In this document: positions 12,336 through 22,849 of the stretch, in pieces
Layout: each line of letters begins with the position of its first letter
Numbering within the stretch: the first letter of the stretch is position 1
Source of the DNA: Microplitis mediator
Lineage: Eukaryota; Arthropoda; Insecta; Hymenoptera; Braconidae
Reading direction: 5' to 3'
NCBI RefSeq assembly: GCF_029852145.1
Contig: NC_079976.1
Span: forward strand, 22,856,924 to 22,920,923
DNA length: 64,000 bases
Program-made: the position numbers and the translations under genes
The notes under the pieces: generated by a model
Database searches by the model: none
What the model was told of the DNA's origin: nothing
What the model saw: the letters and a program-made list of their open reading frames with translations, nothing else

Positions 12336-13116
12336 CCCATACAGGAGCTGCCAGAGTTGAACAACGGGCCCCTACTTGGCCCAGCACCGGGGAACCTAGC
12401 TTTAGCACACCTATATTGGGCCAGGCTTGGGCCAGGACTGGGTAACCTAGCCTTGGCCGTTACAATGATTACCCGGGCTTGGGCCAAGACTGGGTAACCT
12501 AGTCTTGGCCGTCCAATGGCAACCCAGACTTGGGCCAAGACTGGGTAACCTAGCCTTGGCCATCCAATGGCAAGCCAGGCTTGGGCCAGGACTGGGTAAC
12601 CTAGCCTTGGCCGTCCAATGGCAACCCAGACTTGGGCCAAGGTAGGATTACCCAAGTTTGGATATACCTATGGTTTATATAAGTAGATCATATAAATGTA
12701 CCAGTTCAACGTTAGTAGTTTCGTCCAGTAGCTACCATTCGGATCCAGTAATCAGAAGGACGGCAGTTCGCGCCCAGAATCCAGCAGGATTCCCACCGAG
12801 TTCTTTTCACATCATTTACCTCCCTTAGATAATTAAAACGTTAATGATCATGAATTCTACGAGGTTAATAATAATAAATTTTTTTTAATTAAATTTATTC
12901 GTTTCCTGGAAGCCTGGGCCAGGTCTGGCAACCAAGCATGGGCCAGGTCTGGTAACCAAGCATGGGCCACGCCTGGCAACCAGGCTTGGCCCGAGATTAT
13001 CATTCCAGGCTTCTACCAAGGCTGGGCCAAGACTGGTTTACAAGCCTGGCCCAAGGTTCTACAAAGTTGGGCCAAGTCTGGGCCAAGCCTGGGCCCGTGA
13101 TACTTTCCTCTCTGGG
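12336..13116. mobile_element. CCCATACAGG GC-rich TIR element (family G), copy 2, TSD GA
   Basis: Same family as 6516-7118, longest copy (781 bp). It starts CCCATACAGGAGCTGCC, ends TTTCCTCTCTGGG, and is flanked by GA (12334-12335, 13117-13118). The left half carries about five tandem units of the TTGGGCCAAGACTGGGTAAC repeat, more than the other copies, which explains its length. Confidence 0.85.
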
Positions 13117-13610
13117 GAGTATTGAAAAAATCACTCCGCATACGGAGTAAATAGAGAGTTTGTTTTTTCAGCGGAGTGATTTTGTAGTGATTTGGATTCC
13201 ATTTAAATCAGCATTCACTCCGATTCAGAGTTTTAATATTAAAATAAACGCCTTTCATCAAAAACACTAAACTACCATTTTTTAACAAGATTTGATATCT
13301 TTTGCATCGATGCTTGATCAAGCATTTGGTCAAGTACTCTATTCAAGCAACTCGCACAATACTATTGCTACTAGAGTAATAACTACTAGAGTCGATAAAA
13401 AAGATATTAAATTGTCAATAAATGAAAACCTATTAAAAATTTTTTTTGTATTGAGAGTTTCATTAATTGGAAAAATACATCTTTAAATTTTCACTGTATT
13501 GTTATAATTATTTTCCAAATATATTGGTTAGAGTTACAGCATTCCCGCAAGAGGTACGCATATACCGTCACCCATTTTACTACTACATGTTGTAATTGCA
13601 TCACAACAGC
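13117..13610. other. Unassigned DNA with short inverted phrases
   Basis: The flanks of the element above (12240-12335 and 13117-13230) share CGGAGTGATT-like phrases in inverted arrangement, so the GC-rich element may sit inside another, poorly defined TIR element. A 64-codon frame at 13292-13486 has no recognisable features. Confidence 0.4.
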
Positions 13611-13730
13611 CAATACCTTGTGATGGATTGCACTGCAAAAAAATATATTTTAATGATTATTTATATTTTAGTAGAAATTATTATCGTTTATCGAAAAGTA
13701 TACACAAAAAATTGTTATTTTATCAACTTT
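13611..13730. repeat. Left part of the dispersed repeat seen at 1-110
   Basis: It matches the first 110 bp of the window, including TCGAAAAGTATACACAAAAA. The match resumes at 15762 after the insertion at 13733-15761. Confidence 0.75.
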
Positions 13731-13732
13731 CA

Positions 13733-15761
13733 CACTGAGAAAAAATTTATCTTCAGACAATTAAATTGGTTTTGTTGAATTCTGTTAAACTAAAATTTAT
13801 TTGGGACAACTAAATTTTATTATATCAATAAAATCTATTTTATCATTGTTAACAAATGATTTAATAGGCTCTATTTGGTTGACATTAATATTTCTCTCTC
13901 TAAGATAATAAAATCATTTGGTAGAGTTAAGAAAATATATATTTAATGGACAGCCAAACTGTTTTATAGTGCCAACAAATCCAAATACTAAAGCAAAGTG
14001 TTATTATATTAACTCTAATAAATATTACTTAGACACAAAAAAAATATTAATTTGGAATAAATATATATATATTAGAGTGTCTCAAAAAATCGACTTTTTT
14101 TTTTTTTTTTGAAGAACATTGAAAAATCGACAGAGTATCTCTAGACAAAGACCCTGTTAAAATATGAGACCTTAATATTAATATTTAAAAGTGGCGATTC
14201 ACGACTTTCTATTTTCCATTTAAATAACATGGGAAAAAAACAATTTAAATTTTGGAATTTTATACCTCGGCGATGGCTTATTGAACAGATAAGTTCAGGA
14301 TATATTTTTGTAGGAAATTGAACGCTCTACAAAAAAAGTCTCTTATCATTTTTTGATAAATTCATCTGTTCAAAAGTTATTGGACCTCGAAGTCAAGTTA
14401 GAGTAAATTTCGAGATCTTTTTACTTTTCCGGCGAAACTATCGGACTTATCATAAAATGTTATGAGATCTTTTTTGTAGATAATTTTATTTTCTACAAAT
14501 TATTATTGATAAATTTTTTTCAAATTCTGCATTGTTTTCTAGTTATTTCCATTTTAATGCCAAGCTCTTAAAAAAGTAGTGTTCTGATCGATTTTAAGAG
14601 CTTGACATTAAAATGGAAACAACTAGAAAACAATGCAGAATTTGAAAAAAATTTATCAATAATAATTTGTAGAAAATAAAATTATCTACAAAAAAGATCT
14701 CATAACATTTTATGATAAGTCCGATAGTTTCGCCGGAAAAGTAAAAAGATCTCGAAATTTACTCTAACTTGACTTCGAGCTCCAATAACTTTTGAACAGA
14801 TGAATTTATCAAAAAATGATAAAAGACTTTTTTTGTAGAGCGTTAAATTCCCTACAAAAATATATCCTGAACTTATCTGTTCAATAACCCATCGCCGAGG
14901 TATAAAATTCCAAAATTTAAATTGTTTTTTTCCCATGTTATTTAAATGGAAAATAGAAAATCGTGAATCGCCACCTTTAAATATTAATATTAAGGTCTCA
15001 TATTTTAACAGGGTCTTTACCTAGAGATACTCTGTCGATTTTTCAATGTTCTTCAAAAAAAAAAAAAAAGTCGATTTTTTGAGACACTCTAATATATATA
15101 TTTGTTTGAGGTTAATAAATATATAGTTGAACCTAATGATTATTGATTTAAAAGTTATGGTGTTAGGCAGCAGCAGCTGGAGTAGTTCGGTGCTCGCCAC
15201 TAGATCGCGCCCACCATTTGTGGTGTCCCTGGTAAGATACTTATTGCAGAGTTTGTATATTCGCCAGCTTAAAGCCTTCATGGGATGGTTTGTCCGTTGA
15301 ATATTTTTGATAATAATATACGGGTATCCTGTATCACACTCTGACATTATTGTCTAATAATAATGTTTTTTCTGAACAATTTTTGTCATAATACGAAAAA
15401 AAGTACGTGTGAAGGAAATAAATTACTTTTCTAATTATGCATTTATTTAACTGTTAAATAAATATTCTGTCATTTTAAAATAATATTTAATTATTATTAA
15501 TAACTCATTCTCTAAGGCTCATTGATATATTCCATTATGACTACTTTATAAGTTCTACAGGTAATCAATTTGATTTTATGCTTGCTACATAACGCATAAT
15601 TATCTTTACTGAATCTTTTATAGTTTCTAATAATTTGTTTTGTTGGTGGATTATAAAAAATTTAGTTAAAACAACCAAATATATGATTGGCAATGGGCAA
15701 TCAAATCATTTTCTTGTCATAACTAAAATTTAGTTGTCAGGAGAAAATTTTTTTCTCAGTG
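13733..15761. mobile_element. CACTGAGA TIR element, about 2.0 kb, TSD CA, with a nested giant palindrome
   Basis: The ends are CACTGAGAAAAAATTT and AAATTTTTTTCTCAGTG. CA flanks both sides (13731-13732, 15762-15763), while the uninterrupted copy at about 95-105 has one CA. It contains the palindrome at 14062-15101 and an M-module copy at about 15165-15345. No transposase is seen. Confidence 0.85.
14062..15101. mobile_element. Near-perfect foldback palindrome, two arms of about 510 bp
   Basis: The arms at 14062-14573 and 14592-15101 are reverse complements with only a handful of differences and an 18-bp loop (14574-14591). The outer ends read ATTAGAGTGTCTCAAAAAAT and its complement. A 78-codon frame on either arm is a product of symmetry and not evidence for a gene. 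It is a foldback or MITE-type element, nested in the CACTGAGA element. Confidence 0.9.
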
Positions 15762-16240
15762 CAAGCGACGTACTTATGGGAAATAAAAATCTCTAGAAAA
15801 ACCAGTCCTTAGTTGTGACACGATAAAGTTGAAATTTAAAAAGTCATGGTACTTTAAAGTTTAATACTTTGTCCGACAATATCTTTGGAACGAATCAACT
15901 GATTCTAACGTTCATGGTGGCAATCGAAAGGGTTCACCAAGACTTAAATTGGATCAGATTTTGAAGTCAATCGGTTGAGTAGTTTACAAGTCTACGGAAT
16001 ATAAAAATTAAAAAAAAATTCTTCTTTAATTTTTGTTGCATAACTCGTAAATCGCTCGATCGATTTGTTTCTGAGTTTGATTTTATCTAAGTCTCAACAT
16101 GCTCTTAAGATTGTCATAAAGCATGCATGTGCAAATTGGTTGATTTGCTCCGCAGATATCGTCGGACAAAAATTACTTTTTTTCAGCGAAATGAATATTT
16201 CCCGCATGAAATAGTATATTGTGTGACAGGGGATGAAACA
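15762..16240. repeat. Right part of the dispersed repeat, uninterrupted at the site where copy 1 is broken
   Basis: It matches 97-386 joined to 1845-2008. The site near 16072 (GATTTGTTTCTGAGTTTGAT) is the empty site for the element at 387-1844. Confidence 0.8.
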
Positions 16241-16675
16241 AGCCGATTTCAGACTACGGTAAAGTTGGCTGACATCTATAGGGAGGAAAAGATCTATCGA
16301 AGAATCGATTTTCGATTCCCACTTCGAGTCTGTTCATCTCGGTTCTGGAAATCGATTAATCGTCACAAAAATTCGATTTTAATCGATTTTTGAGTGAAAA
16401 TTATCATGTAGCAACATTCAAATGTTTTTTATCCGAAATTTTCAAAAATTCATAACTTTTTCAAAAAGCAATATGAGAATTCAAAATAAATCGTGGACGT
16501 GTTTTTCAACAAAGAGTATAAGATGTAAAGGAATCGAGTGAATAAATAATGATCGGGTCCAAGACCTCGCTGATTGAGGTGGAATGCCCCACATATTACT
16601 GTCCACTGCGATTCTGAATGCAGCTAATGTGGAATTTATTTAATGTTTGGCTGTTATTTAACATTAACAATAATG
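16241..16675. other. Unassigned DNA
   Basis: The 88-codon frame at 16127-16393 starts in repeat DNA and has no recognisable domain. Nothing else identified. Confidence 0.45.
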
Positions 16676-17460
16676 TAGGGGAGGGTGGGACAGAGCGGCC
16701 CCCTAAGCCAATTATTACTTTTTGTGTCTTTCAACCATCAGATCACTTTACTTTTGTCCTATTTCGAACAAATTTATGGACATTTTGCCGAAATTCTGAA
16801 AAAAAAAAATTGTTTTTTGGTGGGGCAGTAGGGCCCCCCTCCAAAAAATGATAAAAAAATTTTTTTTTTCTTTTTTTTTTTTTTTACCTATTTTTGGTTT
16901 TTCATTACATAGAAAAAATTTTTTTAGCTGTAATAAATCGTTCACCCTCGATTAGCTTCATTGCTAATTGTTATTTAATAAAAAAAAACAATTCTATATT
17001 TCTTATTTGTCATTACTTTGAACCCAAAAAACGTGTTTTTTAATTTTTTAGATTATAAATAGTTTTACTTTATTTCAAAAATTTATCAACTAAAAAAAAA
17101 ATTTTATTATTGAATATTTTTCGTGACCAAATTTGCCTCAGACATAGAGAAGCGGCCGAAAAATTAAAAAATCATTTTTTCAGAAGTGTTGTCTGGTTCG
17201 TTTTACCCCAGTTGTTATGTGTAGGGCTGGGAACGTGGAAATATCATAATTTTTTTTAATTTGATGACAAATATATGAAAAAATCACTTTTTCAAAATTT
17301 TTGGCTTGTCCATTTTGCCCCGGATGTCATGCGTAGGGCTAAAAATGCGCAAATATATCGGATTTATAGTAATTAGTCGGAAAAAAAAAATTTTTTTTCG
17401 ATTAAAATTTCAGGGGGGCCGCTTTGCCCCATGGGGGCCACTCTGCCCCACCCTCCCCTA
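16676..17460. mobile_element. TAGGGGAGGGTGGG TIR element, about 785 bp
   Basis: The left end TAGGGGAGGGTGGGACAGAG is mirrored by CTCTGCCCCACCCTCCCCTA at the right end. The interior is AT-rich with phrases resembling TTTTGCCCC on one strand. A related right-end fragment occurs near 29730-29770 (TTTTGCCCCCCCTTCCCCTA). Its ends differ from the CAC/CCC group, so it is a separate family. Confidence 0.75.
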
Positions 17461-17591
17461 TAGCTTTTTGAAGTATTTTTACACTGTAAAAAGAGCGGTG
17501 TTAAAAATGGACTCATTTTAACTCCGCCCGGTGTAAAAATGAAATTACACCGGTGTAGGAGGAGTAATACACCGGTGTTAAATCGGGGTAA
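17461..17591. repeat. Fragment of a CACTGTAAAAA-type element
   Basis: It starts at 17482 with CACTGTAAAAAGAGCGGTG and contains several ACACCGGTGT palindromes. The partner end was not found; it is cut by the element at 17592. Confidence 0.45.
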
Positions 17592-18193
17592 CCCAGAGAG
17601 GAAAGTACTACGGGCCCAGGCTTGGCCCAACTTTGTAGAACCTTGGGCCAGGCTTGTAAGCCAGTCTTGGCCCAGCCTTGGTAGAAGCCTGGAATGATAA
17701 TCTCGGGCCAAGCCTGGTTGCCAGACCTGGCCCATGCTTGGTTGCCAGAACTGGCCCAAGCTTCCAGGAAACAAATAAATTTAATTAAAAAAAATTTATT
17801 ATTATTAACCTCGTAGAATTCATGATCATTAACGTTTTAATTATCTAAGAGAGGTAAATGATGTGAAAAAAACTCGGTGGGAATTCTGCTGGACTCTGGG
17901 CGCGAACTGCCGTCCTTCTGATTACTGGGTCCGAACGGTAGCTACTGGACGAAACTACTAACGTTGAACTGGTACATTTATATGATCTACTTATATAAGC
18001 CATAGGTATGTCCAAACTTGGGTAATCCTACCATTGGCCCAAGTCTGGTATGCCATTGGATAGCCAAGGCTAGGTTAACCAGTCTTGGCCCTAGCCCGGG
18101 TAATCATTGTAACGGCCAAGGCTAGGTTACCCAGTCTTGGCGCAAGTCTGGGTTGCCATTGGGTGACCAAGGCTAAGTTACCCAGTCCTGGCC
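17592..18193. mobile_element. Family G GC-rich element, copy 3, inverted and truncated
   Basis: Reverse orientation relative to 6516-7118. It begins with the intact CCCAGAGAGGAAAGTAC end but lacks the CAGCTCCTGTATGGG end; similarity stops near 18193. It retains the central TATATAAG region and about three units of the GGCCAAG repeat. Confidence 0.8.
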
Positions 18194-18227
18194 TGAACAG
18201 TTTACCAATATTATAATGTTTTCGAGC

Positions 18228-18905
18228 TCTCCAAGCGGGAAGTTTTGAGGATGGCCCACAGGACCATTAATTGCTTAGATTTTGTCACTGTGTTATGGTA
18301 ATTACTCACTGTATAATATTGACATGCTGCATCTGCACAAGCATAGACACTAATCAATAGGAAAATTGATAATAATAAAATTATTTTCGACATTTTTTTG
18401 ATTTTATATCTTGAGCTGTAAAAAGAATAATTATTTAATTTGATATTGCAGCTAAATTATCGAAGATATGATAAAAAAGTACTTCAATTAATTTATAGAG
18501 CACAACATTTTCTATAAAAAATATTTGACTTTTTTTTTCGTAAATTCAATAGTATAAAAGTTATAATTAAAAATATATAAGCACTTATAAGTTATTACCG
18601 ATCGTTGTTCTCGAAGTTCTGTAAACTTTTGTGTAATCAATCTGTGGATCGCTAACTTTTATATGTTGAAAATAGTGACCTTCGACATTTCCAATGATAA
18701 TTATTTGTTTGTCATGATTTTGCTATACAACACTTTAATGTCGATAATAGTATTTTTGATTAGTTCTCAAGTTTTGGAATTTTCCTTCTTTCTAACATCC
18801 CACTTTTATATAAATTTAAAAAAAATCTATCCTTATCTACACGGAAAAAGAGCAGTCGAAAAATTAAACTCTTATCTGTATTTATTACAGATTCATCAAA
18901 CTCGA
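18228..18905. repeat. Segmental duplication, copy 2
   Basis: Pairs with 4396-5054; the contents and end points are described there. Its low-coordinate end adjoins a truncated family G element and its high-coordinate end stops after TTTATTACAG. Confidence 0.8.
18310..18393 (-). CDS. First coding exon of a small secreted peptide gene, copy 2
   Basis: Paralogue of 4473-4556, same length (28 codons) and same phase-0 donor GTGAGT (18309-18304). The signal peptide is MSK plus a hydrophobic run ending Ala-Asp-Ala, then A-C-Q-Y-Y-T. The 5' structure is conserved: an acceptor just upstream of the ATG, a short 5' UTR exon ending at 18599 and a TATA-like box near 18656-18665. Between copies the hydrophobic core and the Cys two residues after the predicted cleavage site are kept. 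Mature residues differ more, as is common in secreted peptides. The next exon is not identified. Reading through the donor gives a 60-codon frame with no features, which I discount. Confidence 0.5.
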
Positions 18906-19010
18906 TATTGTCTAGCTCTCGATAGTAAACAGATTTTATAATTATAAATTTTATTCTAAAATCAGTTAAAATCACATTTTTGATCGTTATTATTACTATT
19001 CCGAAGAGTA

Positions 19011-19594
19011 CCCGGGAAAAAATGATCAGACCTGACCATGCCTGTTCATGTATGATCAGGCCTGAAATTAGACCTGATCATGCCTGTTCATGTCTGTTCA
19101 TGTCTGAAGCATGAAATACGCTCAGGCCTGATCATACCTGTCCATGCCTGTTCATGCCTGGTCATATATGTTCATGTCTGTTCATGGCTGTTCATGTCTG
19201 CTCATAGATCTAAAATTTTTTTGACCAAGAATCTATCACGTATAAGATTTTTATTACTTGAAGTTCATACGAAACTTACTTTTCAACTAAATCTCTTAGG
19301 TCAGTGGGTAGCGAGTTACACTTTCGAGCGCAAGGTCCACGGTTCAAATCCTGCACACGCCCGAATTTTTTATTTTTTTTTATTTTTGTAGTAATAATTA
19401 TATACATGTATAATTGAATATAGTTATACATAATTATATATAATTATATAGGGCCATTTTTTATATATAATTTTTTTACCCGGATGGGCATGAACAGACA
19501 TGAACATACCTGATCAGACCTGAACATGCCTGATCAGGCCTGGTCAGGCATGGTCATTTTTCATGTCTGATCAGGCCTGATCATTTTTTCCCGG
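19011..19594. mobile_element. CCCGGGAAAA TIR element with palindrome arrays, copy 2, TSD TA
   Basis: This is the inverted copy of 2317-2922. CCCGGGAAAAAATGATCAG and its mirror are flanked by TA (19009-19010, 19595-19596). The central tRNA-like module and the flanking AGGCCTGATCATGCCTG palindrome arrays are retained. Confidence 0.85.
19297..19351 (+). repeat. tRNA-like module with Pol III A and B boxes, copy 2
   Basis: The A-box-like TAGGTCAGTGGG (19297-19308) and the B-box GGTTCAAATCC (19341-19351) are intact, with 32 nt between them. The B box is closer to consensus than in copy 1. An oligo-T tract (possible Pol III terminator) follows at about 19365-19383. Confidence 0.6.
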
Positions 19595-19661
19595 GTAGTG
19601 TTCTTTTTAAGATATGGATGCAATAAATCTTAATTTTCACAGTTTCACCTATCAACTGTTA

Positions 19662-21167
19662 CCCGGGAAAAAAAATTTAGATCTATTCAGATCAAATTGG
19701 ATCTGATGTTTTAGATCTGAACAGATCTGCATTTTGGCCATATCTGTTCAGATCAAATAAGATCTATTCTGATCAGAATAGATCTGCTTGGATCTATAAA
19801 CAGATCAAGGTAAATAAAAAATACTCTTAGATCTGCTCAGATCAAATTTAATCTAATTCGCTAGATCTACATCGATCTGTTTTTTAATCTCTATCCTAAT
19901 AAAAATTTATGTCTGATTAAAAATATATTAAATATATCACAATAATATAAAATATATAGGATTGAAGCCATTTATTTCAATTACGATAGACTTTTTAGAA
20001 TTATCAAAATTCAGGTGAATGTCTCAAAATTCAGCTAGTTAATCTCATAATTATGATATAATGTGAAGAAATATTTCTTTATAAAGATCTTTATGATCTG
20101 TACAGATCTAATCTGATCAGAGCAGATCTGAACTTTTTTTTTCCGAGAAAAAGTTATGTCAGCTCAGATCTGGTTTGATCCGTACGAATCCAATTAGACC
20201 CATTTATATTTACTTCATAAATTGATCGTTTAATCAATGTTGATCTATTTTGATCTGACTAGATCTAGGTTGATCTGACTTGATTAGATTTCATCAGGGT
20301 AGATCTGGACTATTTTTTCCCAAAGAAAAATGTCATATCTGATCAGATCTAGTTTGATCTGAACAGATCAAATCAGATCTACTCTGATCTGGGTTCAGTA
20401 TAAATTATGATCGAATTTGATCTGAGCTGATCTAATTTGATCAGAACAGCCCATACAGGAGCTGCCAGAGTTGAACAACGGGCCCCTACTTGGCCCAGCA
20501 CTGGGAAACCTAGCTTTGGCACATTTATATTGGCCCAGGCTTGGGCCAGGACTGGTTAACCTAGCCTTGGCCATCCAATGGCAAGCCAGGACTGGGTAAC
20601 CTAGCCTTGGCCGTTACAATGATCACCCGGACTTGGGCCAAGACTGGGTAACCTAGCCTTGGCTATCCAATGGCAACCCAGACTTGGGCCAAGGTAGGAT
20701 TACCCAAGTTTGGATATACCTATGGTTTATATAAGTAGATCATATAAATGTACCAGTTCAAAGTTAGTAGGTTCGTCCAGTAGCTACCGTTCGGACCCAG
20801 TAATCAGAAGGACGGCAGTTCGCGCCCAGAGTCCAGCAGAATTCCCACCGAGTTTTTTTCACATCATTTACCTCCCTTAGATAATTAAAACGTTAATGAT
20901 CATGAATTCTACGAGGCTAATAATAATAAATTTTTTTGAATTAAATTTATTCGTTTCCTGGAAGCCTGGGCCAGGTCTGGTAACCAAGCATGGGCCAGGT
21001 CTGGCAACCAGGCTTGGCCCGAGATTATCATTCCAGGCTTCTACCAAGGCTGGGCCAAGACTGGCTTACAAGCCTGGCCCAAGGTTCTACAAAGTTGGGC
21101 CAAGTCTGGGCCAAGCCTGGGCCCGTGGTACTTTCCTCTCTGGGAGATCTAAATTTTTTTCCCGGGG
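19662..21167. mobile_element. CCCGGGAAAA element with AGATCTGATC palindrome arrays, TSD TA
   Basis: The ends are CCCGGGAAAAAAAATTTAG and AAATTTTTTTCCCGGGG, with TA at 19660-19661 and TA after one extra G at 21168. The outer ends resemble the 2317 family, but the interior palindrome is different: TCTGATCAGATC and AGATCTGATC variants, dozens of copies. A family G element (20450-21144) is nested near its right end. Confidence 0.8.
20450..21144. mobile_element. Family G GC-rich element, copy 4, TSD AG
   Basis: It begins CCCATACAGGAGCTGCC and ends ACTTTCCTCTCTGGG, flanked by AG (20448-20449, 21145-21146). Complete copy with about three internal repeat units. It is inserted in the palindrome-array element above. 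Confidence 0.85.
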
Positions 21168-21229
21168 TATTCATTTTTAAATAAAGCAAGAATTCAGAAT
21201 AAAAAGTAAATAATACTTTATAGATTTAT

Positions 21230-21342
21230 TTGAACTATACCAAATTTTTCTTATTGTTCATTCAGGAAAAAAATAAAAAAAAAAATTTTTTTTAATAATT
21301 TTAAAACCCTACCCCCCTCCCCCCTCTTAAGGAAATTAAAAA
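21230..21342. mobile_element. End fragment of a TTAA-flanked CCCTACCCCC element
   Basis: It matches 42455-42530 (TTGTTCATT, then AAAACCCTACCCCC) and is followed by TTAA. Only one end is present. Confidence 0.6.
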
Positions 21343-21465
21343 TTTCGATAAGTAATTTTAGTTCACCGGCAATATATGATGATTGGAATTCATTTCATGT
21401 GTGGTATTATCTAGTCTTGCATAGATAAGACGCGGTGCCACAAGTAGGAAAAAATAATAAGCCTA

Positions 21466-22530
21466 CACGGAGAAAAATAAATGATTGGAGTTATCATACT
21501 AAATTTGTAGCTGCAATCATCTAGGATGATTAAAAAATTTTTCAGTGTAAAGATGGTTAGTGCTACAATTTTTTATAATTGCAGTTACCATTTTTTATAG
21601 TAACAGTTACCATCAGGATGATAACAGTAACCATTAAGATGATTACAGTTACTATCAGGATGGTAATATTTACCATCAGGATAATAATGTTTCCTATCAA
21701 GGATAGTGATAATTTATCACTGATAAATATTATTAAATGCTATAAAAAAAATTGATCAAAAATTCAATAATTTTCAAGTACTGGTGCAAAATTATAAATT
21801 TTTTATTACAAATATGATGACAAATATACTTAAATTTTATTTATAAAATTTTTACAAAAAAATGACAATTATTTATTTTTTACAATTATTCAAATCCATA
21901 ATTTAGTTATGTACACTTGATTGTCTAAAATATTGAAATAAGTTACTGTACAGTCTTCAATATCAGCATAAAATAAAAATTTCCAAGCGAGAGAGCTTCT
22001 GTTAATAACTTTGAATGATTGAGTGTGTTCATCGAAATAACAATCATCCAAGTACTGGGTAATGAATAAAATTTGGCCATTGTTGACATTTAGTATTTTT
22101 TTAACTTGGTAAAATGATGGTTCGTCAGACGGTTTCATTATAATTGAATTAATTGTTATTCTATCATTCTGAAAACTTGTCCATTGAATGTCTTGAACAA
22201 GGTCGTCTATTTTGTATGGTAAGGGTTCATGACATCCAATGCTGACAAGAACATCATTAATGGTAACATCATTAATTGTCTTAGATGGTAACTTTAATCA
22301 TCTTTAATGGTAACTACTACAATTTCTGATGGTAATTGTAACCATCTAGATCGTAAATATAACTATTTAAAATGATAACTGTAACTATCTCTAATTAACA
22401 TACATGATTGTAACAGTTACCATAAATATGATTTATACAATCATCCAGATAGTTGTCACTACCATCGGGTTGATGGTAAAAAATTTTACCATAAATAGAT
22501 AGTAACTGCAATCATTTAATTTTCTCCGTG
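21466..22530. mobile_element. CACGGAGA TIR element, distinct subfamily, TSD TA
   Basis: The ends are CACGGAGAAAAATAAATGAT and TCATTTAATTTTCTCCGTG, flanked by TA (21464-21465, 22531-22532). The subterminal zones are arrays of GGTAACAGTTACCATC-like palindromes. Unlike the copies at 3085 and 10590, its centre is a non-repetitive segment that includes the frame at 21890-22138. Confidence 0.8.
21890..22138 (-). CDS. Unrecognised 82-codon frame inside a TIR element
   Basis: I do not recognise the product. Its composition is protein-like and not low-complexity (two Cys, several Asp/Glu, aromatic residues at intervals). It reads as a fragment of a larger protein: in-frame sequence continues upstream of the ATG with plausible codons to about 22230. 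It may be captured host exon sequence or a decayed transposon protein. No catalytic motif is visible. Confidence 0.3.
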   Translation of the reverse strand: MKPSDEPSFYQVKKILNVNNGQILFITQYLDDCYFDEHTQSFKVINRSSLAWKFLFYADIEDCTVTYFNILDNQVYITKLWI

Positions 22531-22840
22531 TACGCTTGTTCCAAGCTTGTGTCAAGGCTCGTGAAACTTGGGCCTAGTCTGGCAATCGAGCTTGGCCCAA
22601 GCCTGGTTAAACTTTGAGATGATGGCCTTGGGCTAAGTCTGGCTGCCAATGCTTGGGCCACGCTTGCCAAACGAGCTTGGACCAAGCATAAAGTTGTATG
22701 TATGAGGCCTATACTTAACTATGGCACTTCTTATAGAACTCATTCATTCTTATAAAATCTCTATGGGAATTTATGAGAATCTATTGGATTCTATGAGATT
22801 TTCTAACCAGGGATGTTGCCAAGTATCATAATTATGATTT
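22531..22840. repeat. Diverged family G remnant and unassigned DNA
   Basis: Positions 22540-22700 hold degraded GGGCCA/TTGGCCC phrases (for example CTTGGCCCAAGCCTGG) that resemble the GC-rich family without its ends. The rest contains ATTCTATGAGATT-like phrases. Confidence 0.5.
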
Positions 22841-22849
22841 TTCAAAATT

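Noticed and set aside
14700..14936. 78-codon frame in the palindrome
   Set aside because: It exists because both arms mirror each other; no codon bias or domain.
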